This document shows positions 44,747 to 57,289 of a stretch of DNA of 64,000 nucleotides, one piece after another (positions within the stretch are counted from its first letter, which is position 1; every line of letters begins with the position of its first letter). Under the pieces are notes generated by a model. It had not been told where the DNA came from, ran no database searches, and saw only the letters and a program-made list of their open reading frames with translations. Both the position numbers and the translations under genes were made by a program. Source of the stretch: Uloborus plumipes (lineage: Eukaryota; Arthropoda; Arachnida; Araneae; Uloboridae); NCBI GenBank assembly GCA_038373865.1, contig JAXGGA010002963.1, positions 47,269-111,268 on the forward strand. Reading direction: 5' to 3'.

Positions 44747-44953
44747 CTGCAGACGACTTCAAAACGAGAAAATGTCGTTTAAAGTTTTGAAACCTCTATG
44801 AATTTGATTCTGACGAAACTTTTTCAAAAGCATTTTCCATAGACAAAATGACCATAAAACATTGTATATAGGTGAAATATGTGACCAGGAACCACCTGGT
44901 AAGTGTAACTCAATTTTGATAAAAAGTGCAGGTACGACTTTTATGCTTAGCAC
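44747..44953. mobile_element. Short TIR element, GTGCTAAGCGCAAAAG family, copy 3 (left end lost)
   Basis: Right end ACGACTTTTATGCTTAGCAC and interior match 22954-23206. The left side starts at CTGCAGACGACTTCAAAA and lacks the terminal GTGCTAAG word. Confidence 0.6.
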
Positions 44954-45324
44954 GGCAGTATACAAAAGGCACATAAACTTTGAAGAAATTTCACTGACAG
45001 TCTTGCGGGGGGGGGGTGTCACAACAGCATATGTGCTTCGGTATCCACAGTGCAATGAAAAGAGATTTTCTGGTGAAAAAAATGGATGATTACAAATTTG
45101 AGTGGTGAAATTAGTTGCGATTGCCGGCACCGCTTAATCAGGGCGGCGGGGGGGGGGGGATTAAGTAGCTTGTCATCAGAACCCGGGACTATATGCAAAT
45201 GCGTATGTGCATAGAAAAAAAAAGAATGATTTTGCTGCATCTGTCGTTCATGCATATAAATACATTGCAAAGGAAAATTTTGTGTCTCACATCTGCTTTT
45301 AGATTTTCTTTCTTTTTTTTTTTT

Positions 45325-45507
45325 TCACAAGAAAATTTTGAGAAAACATATGCATTCGTTAAGGGACACCTTTATTTAAGAAATATTCTTTCTGATCCCA
45401 GTCTGGTTGAAGGAGGACCTGCATGTATTTGCCTCGAATTAAATGACGCTCCGTTTAAAGGGCAATCTCTGAGAACAGAAACATTCAAAATTTTCATGAG
45501 GAGTTGA
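45325..45507 (+). CDS. Unassigned open frame, possible exon or gene fragment
   Basis: After a long T tract ending TTTCACAAG, the frame reads ENFEKTYAFVKGHLYLRNIL then SDPSLVEGGPACICLELNDA and PFKGQSLRTETF before a stop at 45505. Its amino-acid mix looks like real protein, unlike neighbouring frames, and the pyrimidine tract plus AG could be a splice acceptor. I do not recognise the family. No upstream partner exon was found, so it may be a terminal exon or a pseudogene piece. Confidence 0.3.
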   Translation, partial: SQENFEKTYAFVKGHLYLRNILSDPSLVEGGPACICLELNDAPFKGQSLRTETFKIFMRS

Positions 45508-46190
45508 ATAAAATCTCTTGATTTGATGATTGAATTTTGAAATTGCGAGAATTCTGAAGATGACCCAAATGAACTCTTGACGCAAATATTAGATGCGAAA
45601 ACAATCGGAGAGGGAAGAAAGGGAACAGGAAATCTTGCTTCACTTTCAGAAAATTCATGCTCATCAAATAATAATAAATAACAATAATAATAAAAAGAAT
45701 TACAGAAAAATATTTGTTGTTTCTTTTCTTTTTCCAGCTGAAGTTTTAAATTATTGCGTCAAAGTTCGGAAACATCAAATGCAAAAATAGGAAACTGCCT
45801 GTAAAAACAAAAATGCAGAAAATCTAGTTAGAATGTTTTAAGTTTTCAAAAAAAAATGTGCGTCACTTCTTTTGCAAATTTTTCTGAAAATAAAGAAACT
45901 AGTTCAAAAAAAAAAAAACTTTTTAATCCTAAAATGTTTGTTCCTTTGAATGGTGCATTGAATACCTTTTCAAATACATCAGAAGATAATCACATGCAAC
46001 ACGTGCTAAAAAATACGCGGAAAAAGGACAATGTATGAAAAAATATATTGTTTAAATTTTTTAACTTTGGTTTCTAAAGGTTCCGTTGCTATATAAATAT
46101 ATTAAAGCCAAATTTATAGTAAGTGTGATGACACATTTTATTTGCGTAAGTGAGGTAGTGAGTATGATTCAGACCTAGACACTTATTTGC
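45508..46190. other. AT-rich sequence
   Basis: No gene or repeat boundary recognised. Confidence 0.4.
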
Positions 46191-46196
46191 ATTGTG

Positions 46197-46604
46197 CGGG
46201 GTGCCCACAGGGGGGGGGGGATTAAGGCGCAAGTTCCGCCATCAAAATTTGGGGAGGATTTCTATGTATTAATTACATTTTTAATTTAAATTATTTACGG
46301 ATTTTTTAATAAAAATTATTCATTAATTTACTTTTCAAATTTTAATTATTTCTTTATTAGTATTTTTTTCGTGTGTCTATGCTTGAATGTCTGAAAGGGA
46401 AAAAAGTGATTCTACTCTGTGCATAATTCAAACTTTAAAAAAAAAAATGATATATAAAAAAATAAGTTATAATTTAAAGAAATAAATAAATAATGTTTCA
46501 AAAATAAATAAAAAAGAGGGGTAAAAATAAAAATAAAAACCACAAAAGGGTTGTCAAAAGGGGGGACGTTGCACCATTGAGCTTGGGTGAGATGGGAACC
46601 CCTG
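46197..46604 (-). mobile_element. hAT-like MITE, CAGGGGTGCCCAC family, reverse copy
   Basis: Left CGGGGTGCCCACAGG followed by a G run and GGCGCAAGTTCCGCC. The right end is GGGAACCCCTG. This is the complement of the order seen in 25898-27305. TSD GCATTGTG against ATTTTGTG, 6 of 8. Confidence 0.7.
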
Positions 46605-47572
46605 ATTTTGTGTAAAGAAAATATACTTTCCCAGTTTTCTCAAAAATTTAGTTCTGGTTTTATTTCTTAGTTCATGAGAAAAAGCATTAACATTAAAAAA
46701 GAAAAATTTTCAAATAAAAGCAGTATTACGCCGTTATAAATGCTAGATTTATCGTGAGTTCTCTATTCCATAATTTCGGCCAAAAAAATATCCGCGTCAA
46801 ATGCTAGAATTAGAAATTTCCAATTAAAAATTTTCCGTTTTTGAGGTTTTCTCTTCTGAGGCGCTTTTACTTTAAAGCTTAGAGCGTTTATAAGCTGTTT
46901 ATGTAATGTGTTTGCTATTGTTTTGCAAATCAGATAAGGTCTCTTATGAGTGACACAGCATAAACCCTTATACTTAAAGAACTAATCTATATAAAAAATC
47001 TATGTGGGAAATATGAATCTCTAAAATCCCAATTTGAATCAAAAGAAGCTTAAATTGAATGATTGAAAAAGGAAGTATGGGACAAGGTTATGCTTTCTTG
47101 CAGTTGATGGATCAAGATATGATCAAAAATAATTGTTCCCATTTTAATCAAAAGTATTCATATGTTTAACTGTTTGACACGAGATTGATATGCACTGCTT
47201 TTTTCAGTTAAGTTGGGCGTTTTCTGTAAGATAGAATATTTATTCAATTCAAAAAAGAAAATGTAAAAATAGAATGCTTATCAATCTGGGAGAATGTAGG
47301 AGAAGTTGAAATAGCCGGGTAAAGTGAAATGGTAAAATATTTTCAGTTTACAGCACCACCTATCCAACAAAATTTTGACTAATTGCTTAAGCAGAGAGTT
47401 GATTCCAATTTTTAAAAAAATAGCTGTATAGATCAAGGAATATAGTTATGTAAGTCATTTTGAAAATTTGAAACACATATCGTAATTTTTTGTAGTTTTT
47501 CAAAAATAATGTTTTTTTCAGAAACAGTATTACCTCTCCAAGAGATACATTTTTAAGTTCTTGTCCCTTTAA

Positions 47573-48082
47573 CCCATTAATGCCTGACTTTTTTTTTTTT
47601 TTTTTTTGCCAAAGATATTTTGTATACTGGTTACAAACAGTGTTTAATGGACAGGAAAAATAATTAAAAAAATATTATGTAAAAAATAATTTTTTTATTA
47701 AGGAAAGAAAAATCGTCCCTTAAAAGTTACGATAGACCCCAGAGGGTACATACTTTTTTTACTAAATTTTTTTTCTGCCTACGATATAATACTTAAAAAG
47801 ACATTTTATAAGAAGAAATAAAATCAGCAATTAACATAAATTGGGAAGAGAGGAATAACATTTTTTCTTGAGATTGTGAACGATGTCATTTTTGATAAAG
47901 ATCATATTAAAACTGCTACAGAACACACTTTACAATGGTAATGTGCTGTAATCTGTTAATAACGAATTGAAACAATACCAAAGTACTTATTAAATACTAT
48001 TGTTTGGTTGAAATGTTCATTTTAGGGAAATTCAGACCCTTTTTTGGACCGTCCCTAAAAAGGGATGCTAGGAATTAATGGG
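47573..48082. mobile_element. piggyBac-like MITE, copy 2
   Basis: 510 bp with ends CCCATTAATGCC and AATTAATGGG, flanked by TTAA on both sides (47569-47572 and 48083-48086). It is the reverse complement of 14151-14662. Shared internal words include AAAAATCGTCCCTTAAAAGT and GGTTACAAACAGTGTTTAAT (or their complements). Confidence 0.88.
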
Positions 48083-48228
48083 TTAAATAGTTACTTCCAT
48101 GTATTTGCCGCTAAATAAGGGACACTATGCATAAGAGCAATCACAGAGGAAAATTAAAAATATTAAAATTTATAAGAAATATGGAATTTACTGAAATTCA
48201 AGGTTTCTCTTTATTTATACTTGCTTGC

Positions 48229-48590
48229 AACTTAACTTGACACAGACGCGACGTCCCTACGCGCGGAAGAAAATGCAAGTTAACAGAAAATTTCTTGGCG
48301 AATCAGAAGAGACCGCCAACTGTATGTGAACTCTTATTGGTTGGCGAGTCGGTTCAAATGGCTGTACGCTTCCGCGCTACTCCGCTCGTAGAATTGAAAA
48401 TATTAAAAGAATAACGAATATTATGACAAAAAGAGGCTACATATGCATAGATGAAACACTCTAATCCGATTTCTAAAAGGGAGGATCTAATTTCATTCAA
48501 AATTCTGACACCGCGCAAGGAACTACTTCTTTTGCTTGGTCTCAGCATATTTCTTCACAGTCAAGAAAGGTTGCAGTCGAGTATAGTTTG
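48229..48590 (-). mobile_element. Diverged TACTACACTGCAAC-family copy
   Basis: Begins GCAACTTAACTTGACAC and ends AAAGGTTGCAGTCGAGTATAG, with CTTGGCGAATCAGAAGAGA and CTCTTATTGG inside. Longer than the other copies, so probably split by an insertion. Confidence 0.5.
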
Positions 48591-49133
48591 ATTTTTTAAT
48601 CTTAAAACTGGCTTGTGAAAGCATGACATTAACATGTACAAAGAAGCAAATATACATTCTAAAATTCTTGTGCAATTTACATGCACGCATGCGCTTGATC
48701 AATTTATTCATATGCCGGCTCAGAACCGACAGAAAAATATTAACGATGATAAAAATATTTTGCACTTTGCCCCATGTCAAAGATTTGTATTTTCATTTAT
48801 TTATTTATTTATTGAAGGTACTAATTTACTGCCAAAAACTAAAAATAATACTTTATTGCAAGTTTCGTTGTAAAATTCATCGTTCTTTTTTTTACGTACT
48901 GTAAAGCAATTACTTGAGGAAAAACTTTTAATTTTTTCATTTTGAAAAGGGTTCGTTATCGCAACTAGTATTACATTTAGCCCTACATTCCCCTACTCGA
49001 TACAAAAGGTACAGGACTGAGATTTTCCGTCTAGTTTACAGTTTTCTGCTTTTTTTTTTTTTTCCTTAAAAAAATCTTTTCCCATTTTGCCCTCCTCATA
49101 TTTTTGCAGTGTGTGTGTGTGTGAGTGAAGTTA

Positions 49134-49316
49134 CTATACTACTCTGCAACGTTTCTTGACAAAAACATCGTGACGTTAGCCTATGAAAAACGAGCTAGAT
49201 AAAACGTCACTGCCTACTTGGCGAATTAGAGGAGATCGCTGACTGATTGTGAGCTCTTATTGGCTCCGCCCGCAGTGACGTTCAGTGTCAAGTTAAGTTG
49301 CTGTCTAGTATAGTTC
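49134..49316 (+). mobile_element. TACTACACTGCAAC-family MITE, copy 3
   Basis: Forward copy, near-identical to 3176-3366 over GTGACGTTAGCCTATGAAAA and CTACTTGGCGAATTAGAGGA. It lacks one internal TGACGT word. Confidence 0.75.
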
Positions 49317-49319
49317 TTT

Positions 49320-52265
49320 TTCACATTTGGCTGATGTTGAAAGAAGATTTTCAATGAATAAATTTATTAAGATGAAAATAAAGAAAAAAAGAAACGCGTA
49401 AACACAGAGATGTCTTAGGAGCTGATCACTTTTTGCCTCTTTCTTGTGTTTGTTACTTTTAATCTAGATAATTTTTGTATTTTATTCTCTGCTTATTTCC
49501 TATCAATAGTTTTTTTTTTTTTTGGTTTTGAGTGTGTCACGCACTTAGCACAATATTTGGTGCCCTCTTAGCAAAAATTGAAAATTGTGCGCTTAGAGCA
49601 TTTTACAATCGTCTTCGAAATGCAGATGAATGATGTTTGACATTATTTTTATTTAACTATAACTTTTCTAGTCTTTTATGTGTATAGAAGAAAATGATTA
49701 TTGTCGCATGGGAGAAAATAGCACTTGCATTATTTTTCCTTATGGAACAGAAATAAAAAATCTTGACTACCCCTAAAAAATGGCCTAAATATGAAGTTTA
49801 TTTATTCCTTTAATTATTTATTGCAGCATTTGTGGAGTAAAATGCTATTCAGTGGTAAAAACTTTGCCTTGTGTGAAAAAACGCAATTTCTTGCTTTATC
49901 GTGGGGGGGGGGGGGAAGAGGATCTTGCTTTTCCACCAAACTACACCTAAAAACGATGCTTTCAACAATGAGACTGTCTCCTCCTCGAAACAGTCGTCAT
50001 TTTTCCATGCTATAAATATCACAAAAGAAAACGGGTGAATATTTTTCGAAGAATTATGAATAAAAGTTGGAGAAAAAAAAGCATAATTATAGTAAACTAT
50101 TTATTTTTGTCACCAGCTACAGAAAACTTACTATCTTCTCAAACAATCTTTGATTCTAAAAAACAATTGGAATTTTAATTTGCCAATTTAGGCTCCTATA
50201 AAAAATGGCAAACTGATATAAAATTGAATTTATTATTTTTTTCATAAATTCTCTTTACTATGCACTGTTCTCTAATTCGTAAAATTTTCCTCTTTTTCCC
50301 GTTTCGGCAATTCTTTCCTGAGACATAAACGAAAATACTTCCAAAACTATCCTTAATTAGTTAATTTTTGCAAACTCAAACAGGAAAAGTTTTCAACAGA
50401 ATTTTCCTCTGCATGGAAACCTCTAGTGAACTAATGCTCTTTTTCGCTTTTAAGCATTTCTTTTTTCTCTTAAATTTTGCATATACTTGAGGAAACTATC
50501 CGCTTATTTTTAAAAATATACAAGAAATTTTTTTTTTAAGTTATTGATTTATTTGTTTGATTTTCATTTATGTATTATTTATTTATTTTTTTTATTTTAT
50601 TTATTTATTTTTTATTTTTTCATTTCATTTATTTATTTATTTATTTTGAGATCAGATTAGTGAAGTTATATTGTTTGTTTTGATATCAAGTTGCTTGCAT
50701 AAACAACGTCAAAGTGCTTAATGCAAGTACTTACAAAGATTATTTCAGTACATTTTATGTTATTTTAAGCTAGAATTTAAAGAGCTAGAATTTAAGCTAG
50801 AATTTAAAAGCTAGAATTTAAAAACAATGTTTTGTTGCTAAATGCTGCTCAAAATTGTGTATAAATTAACTTAATTTAAATATTATAAGAAAATCTTTAT
50901 CAGTAAATAAGTTTTTTTTGTTTCTATGCTTATGAATACCATATCTTCCTGCGTAAATAAATACCATATTTGGCAGGAATATTTCAGGCAGAGTACCTCT
51001 GATCTATTTTTTGATGGATGTAATTAATTTTTGAGCAACTCTTCGAAAAAGGCAACTGACGAAGATGAATGAAAATCATTAATGGAATTTTCATTAAAAA
51101 ATTTGTACCATCAAAGAACTGATGCAACTATAAAGACTTCAATGGCCTCTGTCATCCTTGGCTCAAACTCCGCCCATATGCTCCAAGACACGCCCGCTGT
51201 AATCTTTTTTATAAAAGCTAAACAGGCACGATAATGCCATCAACAAATAAATTAAATTATAATTTTTCAGATGATTTTTATCAAATAGATTATTTTGAGG
51301 GGAGAGGGTAATTGACTAGCACTAACAGATCTTGTCAACAACAGGTTTTAATTTTAGTGATGAAGAATATAGGTTTTGACTTGAACTTTTACCAAGGTTT
51401 AATTGGTGTGGGAGAGTTCTGCTCTTGTACTTCTTTTCATTTTTATGTGAACTTATACACACTGGACAGGTTATTTACTTAGGTAAAGAAGTTTCGATGA
51501 CTACAGTGTTTGAGTATTTTTTTGTTGGAAATTAAGCCCAGCCTTGAATTTCCTGTGTAGATTTTAATGAATTTGACCCTTTGTCGAATTTGTTCTACTA
51601 TGTGCTCATTTTGCGGTATCACAATCATGAACCTTTAATAAAAGGCAGGAATTATTGCATTTAAAGCGTCTACCCCAATTACCATACGTGAAATTAATTT
51701 TTTGTTTTTCTGGTGTATTACCTTACTTTTATTATAATAAAAATTCACAAACAAGACAAAACAATAAAAGCATAGATCATGAAATACAGAAGATATAAAA
51801 TTGAATTTGAGATAAACAAAACTGAAAGCTCTTAATTTAATTGACAAAATTTTAATGCGATCGATCATAGAAAAAGACTAACGATATATTTGAAAGGTCA
51901 AAAACCGCCTGTAAATCGATTTTGCAATTAATTATAATTGGCTTTTAACCATTAGTCGATATAAAAATCGATTATATTTTTTATCTATCGATAACTTATA
52001 TTTTTAGCATTCATCCGTAACGGTTTACCAAAATTACGATTAATTTCACCAAAAAGTGACATTTTCATTTATTTTAAAAGATATTCTATCGCGGAAAGCT
52101 GTTTGTCTCTCTAAATCGAATCGATCCGGAGTTTTCAGAAACATTTACCACCTTCTAAATCTTTCAGAAATATACCGCAGCTGCTAACTCACAGCTAGAA
52201 GATATGTTTACTGCTGGGAGCAGTCACGTTTCGCAATAAATTTGCAGGCTGCGTGAAAAATATTT
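49320..52265. other. AT-rich region, no supported gene
   Basis: Contains ATTT tracts (50575-50645) and a short minisatellite at 50767-50822. No exon or element boundary recognised otherwise. Confidence 0.4.
50767..50822. repeat. Minisatellite, AGCTAGAATTTAA unit
   Basis: Four close copies of a 13-15 bp unit in a row. Confidence 0.85.
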
Positions 52266-52269
52266 TACA

Positions 52270-55200
52270 CTGAGGGTAGCCCGGCTCCTTCCGAAAATTG
52301 AACTACAAATCAAGATTCAAGGAACGTGAGCGACATTTAGGAATAAAACAGCTTGTTTTTGCCGGTAGTGCTCTGACAAAACTTACTTTTCCCCATTTCG
52401 TTTCACTGGAGGTGGAAATTGATAGAGGGTCAACAATTTTCAGTTTATCTTTTGAGTTTAGAAGAACTGTGGCTAGAAATTTTAATGAAATGAACCAACC
52501 TTAAAACACCTATTTAGTTGATGTACCGTAGTAAACGTTAATGTAATCTATTTGGTCTTCATAAAAAATAAAAATGTGAGAACCTTACTTTGTTCAGAAC
52601 TTATATTCATACTCATATAGTCTAATAACAGTTTTATTCTTAAATAGTCTGAATTTTGGTTGATAAACGTGGAGAACATTTATTAATTTAATCGTCATTA
52701 AAAATAAAAATGTCGGAACTTTGCTTTGTTCAAAACTTATATTCATGCATAAATGGGTGATTCTCCAAAAACCTGGCATTTTCGACTCACAAACTCTATA
52801 AAAATAAAAATGCTTAAAAAAATCTCAAAAAAATCATACTTACTCTTTGTTAGGAGCTTATTAAGAGAAAAATAGAGGGAACTCACTTTAAGTATGCTAC
52901 ACCCCCAAAAAAAAGGGGGGGGGGTCAATTTTTTTCAAACCGAGAGAGTGACAAGAAGCACTAAGCGAGCAAACAAATGAATTTTATGAAGGATTATCAG
53001 AAATTTTACAACAATAACAAAGAAATAACTTCAACATGAATGAACATCTATGTTTATTGTTGACAAACAAAACCAATTTACAACCTCCTTAAACGAACAC
53101 TGTTTTAAGAGATGCAGCATCCGACAAATTTAATATTTATATGAAGAAAGAGATTTACAATCATAAAATAAAGTTCAAATTTTTCTAAATGAATACTTTT
53201 TTTAATAAATGAGACTCCTTTTTAATATTTTTGTCGCTAATTTATGTAAGACAAGATAAATAGTAAAAAAACTTTATACGTAACACCGTAAAATATAACC
53301 CCATATTATTCATTCTCAAAGAGCACGATAATTGTAATTTCAATTAATATTGATTTTTTGTGAAATTATTTACTTTTAAATGAAAAATAAAAATGGTAAA
53401 TAACGATTTCCTTTATCAGACACCTCCCAATAAGGAACATAACTGTCGGTTCTGTTAAAAATTGGTCTGAAAAACAAGAAATAAATAACTAAATAAAAGA
53501 ATTATTTTAGTTACATTTTTAAATTTATCGTCTGCTAACTTTTTATCATAATCTTAATTCTGAACTAATGTCTGGTAAATAAATCCATCTATTCTACCGG
53601 ATGTTTCTACCGGGATGGATGTTTTACCAGTGCTTTAAAAATAATGCTAGAGTGACTTTTTTTTTGCGCCAGGAGAGGGACATTTTATACAAAAAAGGCT
53701 GATATTTCTACTCGGAATTATATAGAAGGTAAATAATGGTATTTTTCTCTTTTATCCTCTTAACTCAATTACACACTGCAGTTAGAATTATTATTTTTAT
53801 TTTATTTAGAACAGAAATGTTGGCCAGGAGAGGGACATCGAGAATGTTACATACCTCATTTTGAACTAAGGAATAATGATACGAACAGCAGACACATTCT
53901 ATAGACAAAATACTCTATGATGCAGATTCAAAATTCCTTCTTTTTGCCTTTAATAATTGAACCAATTTGTAGGCCAGGAGAGGGACATGCAATCTGGGGA
54001 CAAACTTCAAAATGATGTACCTGATTATATAATCATTTAAATAAGCTAAAACAACACTATATTACACTCATAACTATACATAATTCAACACTACAAGTGG
54101 AATTTGTGCAATGTTCACGTAAAATTTTAAAAAAAATTTTTACATTTTAGAAACAGGGTGGGACACGCAAAAAAGGTGACTTTTTGGCTATTCAAAAATT
54201 TTTGTAGAAAAAAATAAATGAAAAATTGCTTTAATATGAATTGAATAACATCAGAATAAGTATTTCTAACAATTAAAAAAATTAAAAAACTTTCTAGGTC
54301 AAGTAATTTTTGTGCTGTCCTATGGGGACATCATATTGTTCGGATTTTGGAGAATCACCCAAATATGTAAATAGTAGTCTGAATTATCTCTAATAAGCAA
54401 ATAGTGGGTAGCCCGGCTGCTTCCGAAAATTGAACTACAAATCAAGAATCAGGCTACGTGAGCGATATTTAGGAATAAAACAGCTTGTATTTGCCGATAG
54501 TGCCCTGACAGAACTAACTTTTAACCATTTCACTGGAAGTGGAGATTGATAGAGAGTCAACAGTTTTTGGTTTATCTTTTGAGTTTGAAAGGACTGTGGC
54601 TAGGAATTTTAATGCAATGAACAAACGTTGAAAAACAGATTTAGTTGGTGTACCTACGTGAACGTTAATCTATTCAATCTTGATCAAAAATACGAATATC
54701 GGAACCTTAATTAAAGAAAAAACTTTATTTTTCATAAATGTAAAGAGTTGTCTAAATTCTGTCTAATAAGCAAGTAAGTTAAATTTTGTCCAATACGCAA
54801 AAAGTTTAAATTCTATTGTTCTATTCTCAATAAAAAAAGTGACAGAATCCTGTTTTGTTCGGAATTCATATTCATTTGAAACTAGCTTGATAACGGTTCA
54901 ATATGTAAAGAGTTTGAGCAATGTTTAATACTCAAACAATCTGAATTCTGTCAAATGTGTAAATAGTCTAAATTGTGTTCAAGATGCAAGCAATCTGAAT
55001 TCTGTCTAATATGCAAACAATGTGAATTTTGTCTGATACACAAATCACTAATGGAAGAGTCATCAATTTTCAGTTTAGCTCTTGCGTTTGAAAAAAAAAA
55101 AAGTGGCTAGAGATTTTAATCCAATAAAGTAACTTTAAAAAACAGATTTAGGAGATGTACCGTGGTAAAAAGTTGATCCATTTAATCCTCATTAAAAATC

Positions 55201-55460
55201 AAATGTTGAAACCTCACTTCGTTCAAAACTTACATTCATGAGTAAATAGTCTGATAACGGTTTAATATGTAAACAGTCTAAATCGTGGTTAATACGCAAA
55301 TAATCTGAGTTCTGTTTAATACATAAAATAGTCTGAGTTCTACATAATATGTAAATATTCCAAATTGTATCTGATACAAATAGCCTAAATATTGTCTAAA
55401 TACATAAATAGGCTTAGTCCTGTTTTCTACATAAATAGTCGGAGTTGTGTCATCACTCTA
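52270..55460 (+). repeat. Decayed higher-order repeat block
   Basis: A segment of about 300 bp occurs at 52270-52600, 54408-54720 and partly at 55046-55230 (words GGCTAGAAATTTTAATG / GGCTAGGAATTTTAATG, ATTTAGTTGRTGTACC). From 54745 to 55455 it grades into a diverged short array with units of about 28 bp such as TAATATGTAAATAGTCTGAA. The block is split by the element at 52755-54360. No open frame persists across copies. Confidence 0.7.
52755..54360. mobile_element. GGGYGATTCTC-family element, 1.6 kb, 4-bp TSD
   Basis: 1606 bp with inverted ends GGGTGATTCTCCAAAA, flanked by AAAT on both sides. It splits a repeat whose other copies lack the insert. The motif CCAGGAGAGGGACAT occurs three times (about 53670, 53823, 53973). 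No transposase frame. Relative of 26057-26997. Confidence 0.85.
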
Positions 55461-55469
55461 TTTCAACTC

Positions 55470-56650
55470 TTAATATGCAGGCACTTTAGCTAGACGTACT
55501 CTAAAAGCGATGGCACACCCCCTGAAAATTTTACGGGACCCCCTCCTCCCCCCTCCTTTTTCAAAAAAAGAGAGAAGAGAGATCCCACCACCCAATAAAA
55601 TTTCAATGACCAATTTGCGTATGAATTATGCAACTTCCCCCACAATTTTTCAAACTTGTGGCTTTAAAAACACCCAAATGATTTTTTTTTTTTTTTTTTT
55701 GAACAATAACACAAAAACTGACATTGCCCTCTTTCCCGAATTTTCAGCATCGTTTCCCATTTGAAAGATATTTTCGGATTTAAAACGAAATTGTTTTGTA
55801 AGTCCTCACAAATCTCAAATTCTCCACTCTATTGCGAATAAAAAAAACAGACGACATCCGACGAAAAGGCTTTTGTCGGATGTCTATGCATCCATAAGCT
55901 CACAATTTTTTTGCATTGAAAAAGGCGTTCCTTGTAACGCCGAAACACGTGTCTGCAGTTTCACTGCTCATTTGTGCCTTCTTAACGTTGTAATTTTCTT
56001 TGCATCTTTAGCACAAAGGTATTTATAAACTTTAAAAATTTTATGCTTTTCCCACCACCCTAACCTGTTCTGATCACAACAGAATACTAAAAATATATTC
56101 TTTTGTGATCAGAACATTTGATCCCTATTAAAATTGCTTTTTCATTCCACCATTTTTTAAAGCTTTGGGGCAATTGTTTTGGAATTAAAAAGATAACGAT
56201 ATTGAATCTGTGGCTACTTGAACTTAACTCCTTTTACAGACACAATACATAGTTTGTTATCCTTCCCTTAAAGCGCTTTAAGACCTGTTTCGAGTGATAC
56301 GCCGATCTGCATAAATTTCATTCTTTTCTTATCCAGTGCTAGATTTTATTGCTCTTTTTATCGTGACTGATGGCTAGAAGAAAAGGCGTTCAATTCAAGG
56401 CCAATGTTTTTTTTTGTATCACTAAGCGGTTTCGAATGCAGAATAAGTGCTTTCGTATTCATAGGTGGTAATTTAACGCTATTTTATTTAACATTGTAAC
56501 ATATAGAATGTTGCTCTGAGATGTGCATTCTCAGTTGATTAGCGTGAAATTAAAATGTTCCGACGATGATCGTTAATGGAAATCGTTAAAATTCCGAACA
56601 GAAAGTAAGTGTGAAAAAAGAACCTTCTTTTCTTTTCTTCCAATGAACAT
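55470..56650. other. AT-rich region with hairpin repeat
   Basis: Holds the repeat at 55875-55985 and a T tract at 55682-55700. No gene seen. Confidence 0.4.
55875..55985 (+). repeat. Dispersed repeat with hammerhead-like hairpin
   Basis: Contains the stem GGCGTT/AACGCC (55924-55929 with 55936-55941) followed directly by GAAAC and ACGTGTCTGCAG. Degenerate relatives lie at about 8378-8445, 15545-15660 and 25226-25292. Stem II followed by GAAAC is the arrangement of a hammerhead ribozyme core, but the CTGATGA half is replaced by TTGAAAA. Confidence 0.5.
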
Positions 56651-56654
56651 TGAA

Positions 56655-57220
56655 CAGGGGTGTCCATCCCCCCCCCCCCCCCCCCCCAAGCTCAATGGCG
56701 CAAATTCTCCCTAAAATTTTTTGCAACCCTTTTTATTGTGCTTTTTATTTTTTATTTTTACCCCTCTTTTTTATTAAATTTATTTTTCTAAATATTATTC
56801 ATTTATTTATTTAAATATTATTTATTTATTTTTTAAGTAATATTTATTTATTTTTTCAACTATTATTTATGTATTTATTTTTAAGTATAACTGCTATTTT
56901 TTTATTTATTATTAATTTTTTAAACGTACTAATTAAGCGCGGAATAGAATCGCTTTTGTTCTCTTCTAGACATTCCAAGCACACGCACAGGAAATAAATA
57001 AATAAAAAAGTATAATAACGAAATGAAAGAAATAATTTAAATTAAAAAAAATAAATAACTGAATAATTTTTATTTAAAAAATCAGTAAGTAATTAAAATT
57101 AAAAAAAATAACAAATAATTTAAATAAATAAATATATAAATTAGTTTTAAAAATCCCCCTCAAAAGTTTTGGTGGCGCAACCTGTGGCCATAATCGCCCC
57201 CTGTGGGCAGGGCACCCATG
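56655..57220 (+). mobile_element. hAT-like MITE, CAGGGGTGCCCAC family, copy
   Basis: Starts CAGGGGTGTCCATCCCC with a long C run and ends near GGGCACCCATG. The interior AT-rich arm and the GTGGCGCAACCTGTGGCC word match 1-393. No matching TSD found, so the right end may be altered. Confidence 0.7.
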
Positions 57221-57289
57221 GGTGGAACAGATGGTGGCACCCATGTCCTGCACACACGACTGTCTATACACACACATAAACACACTTAC

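Noticed and set aside
48354..48548. 64-residue minus-strand frame rich in Arg and Ser
   Set aside because: Overlaps a diverged MITE copy and has no recognisable domain.
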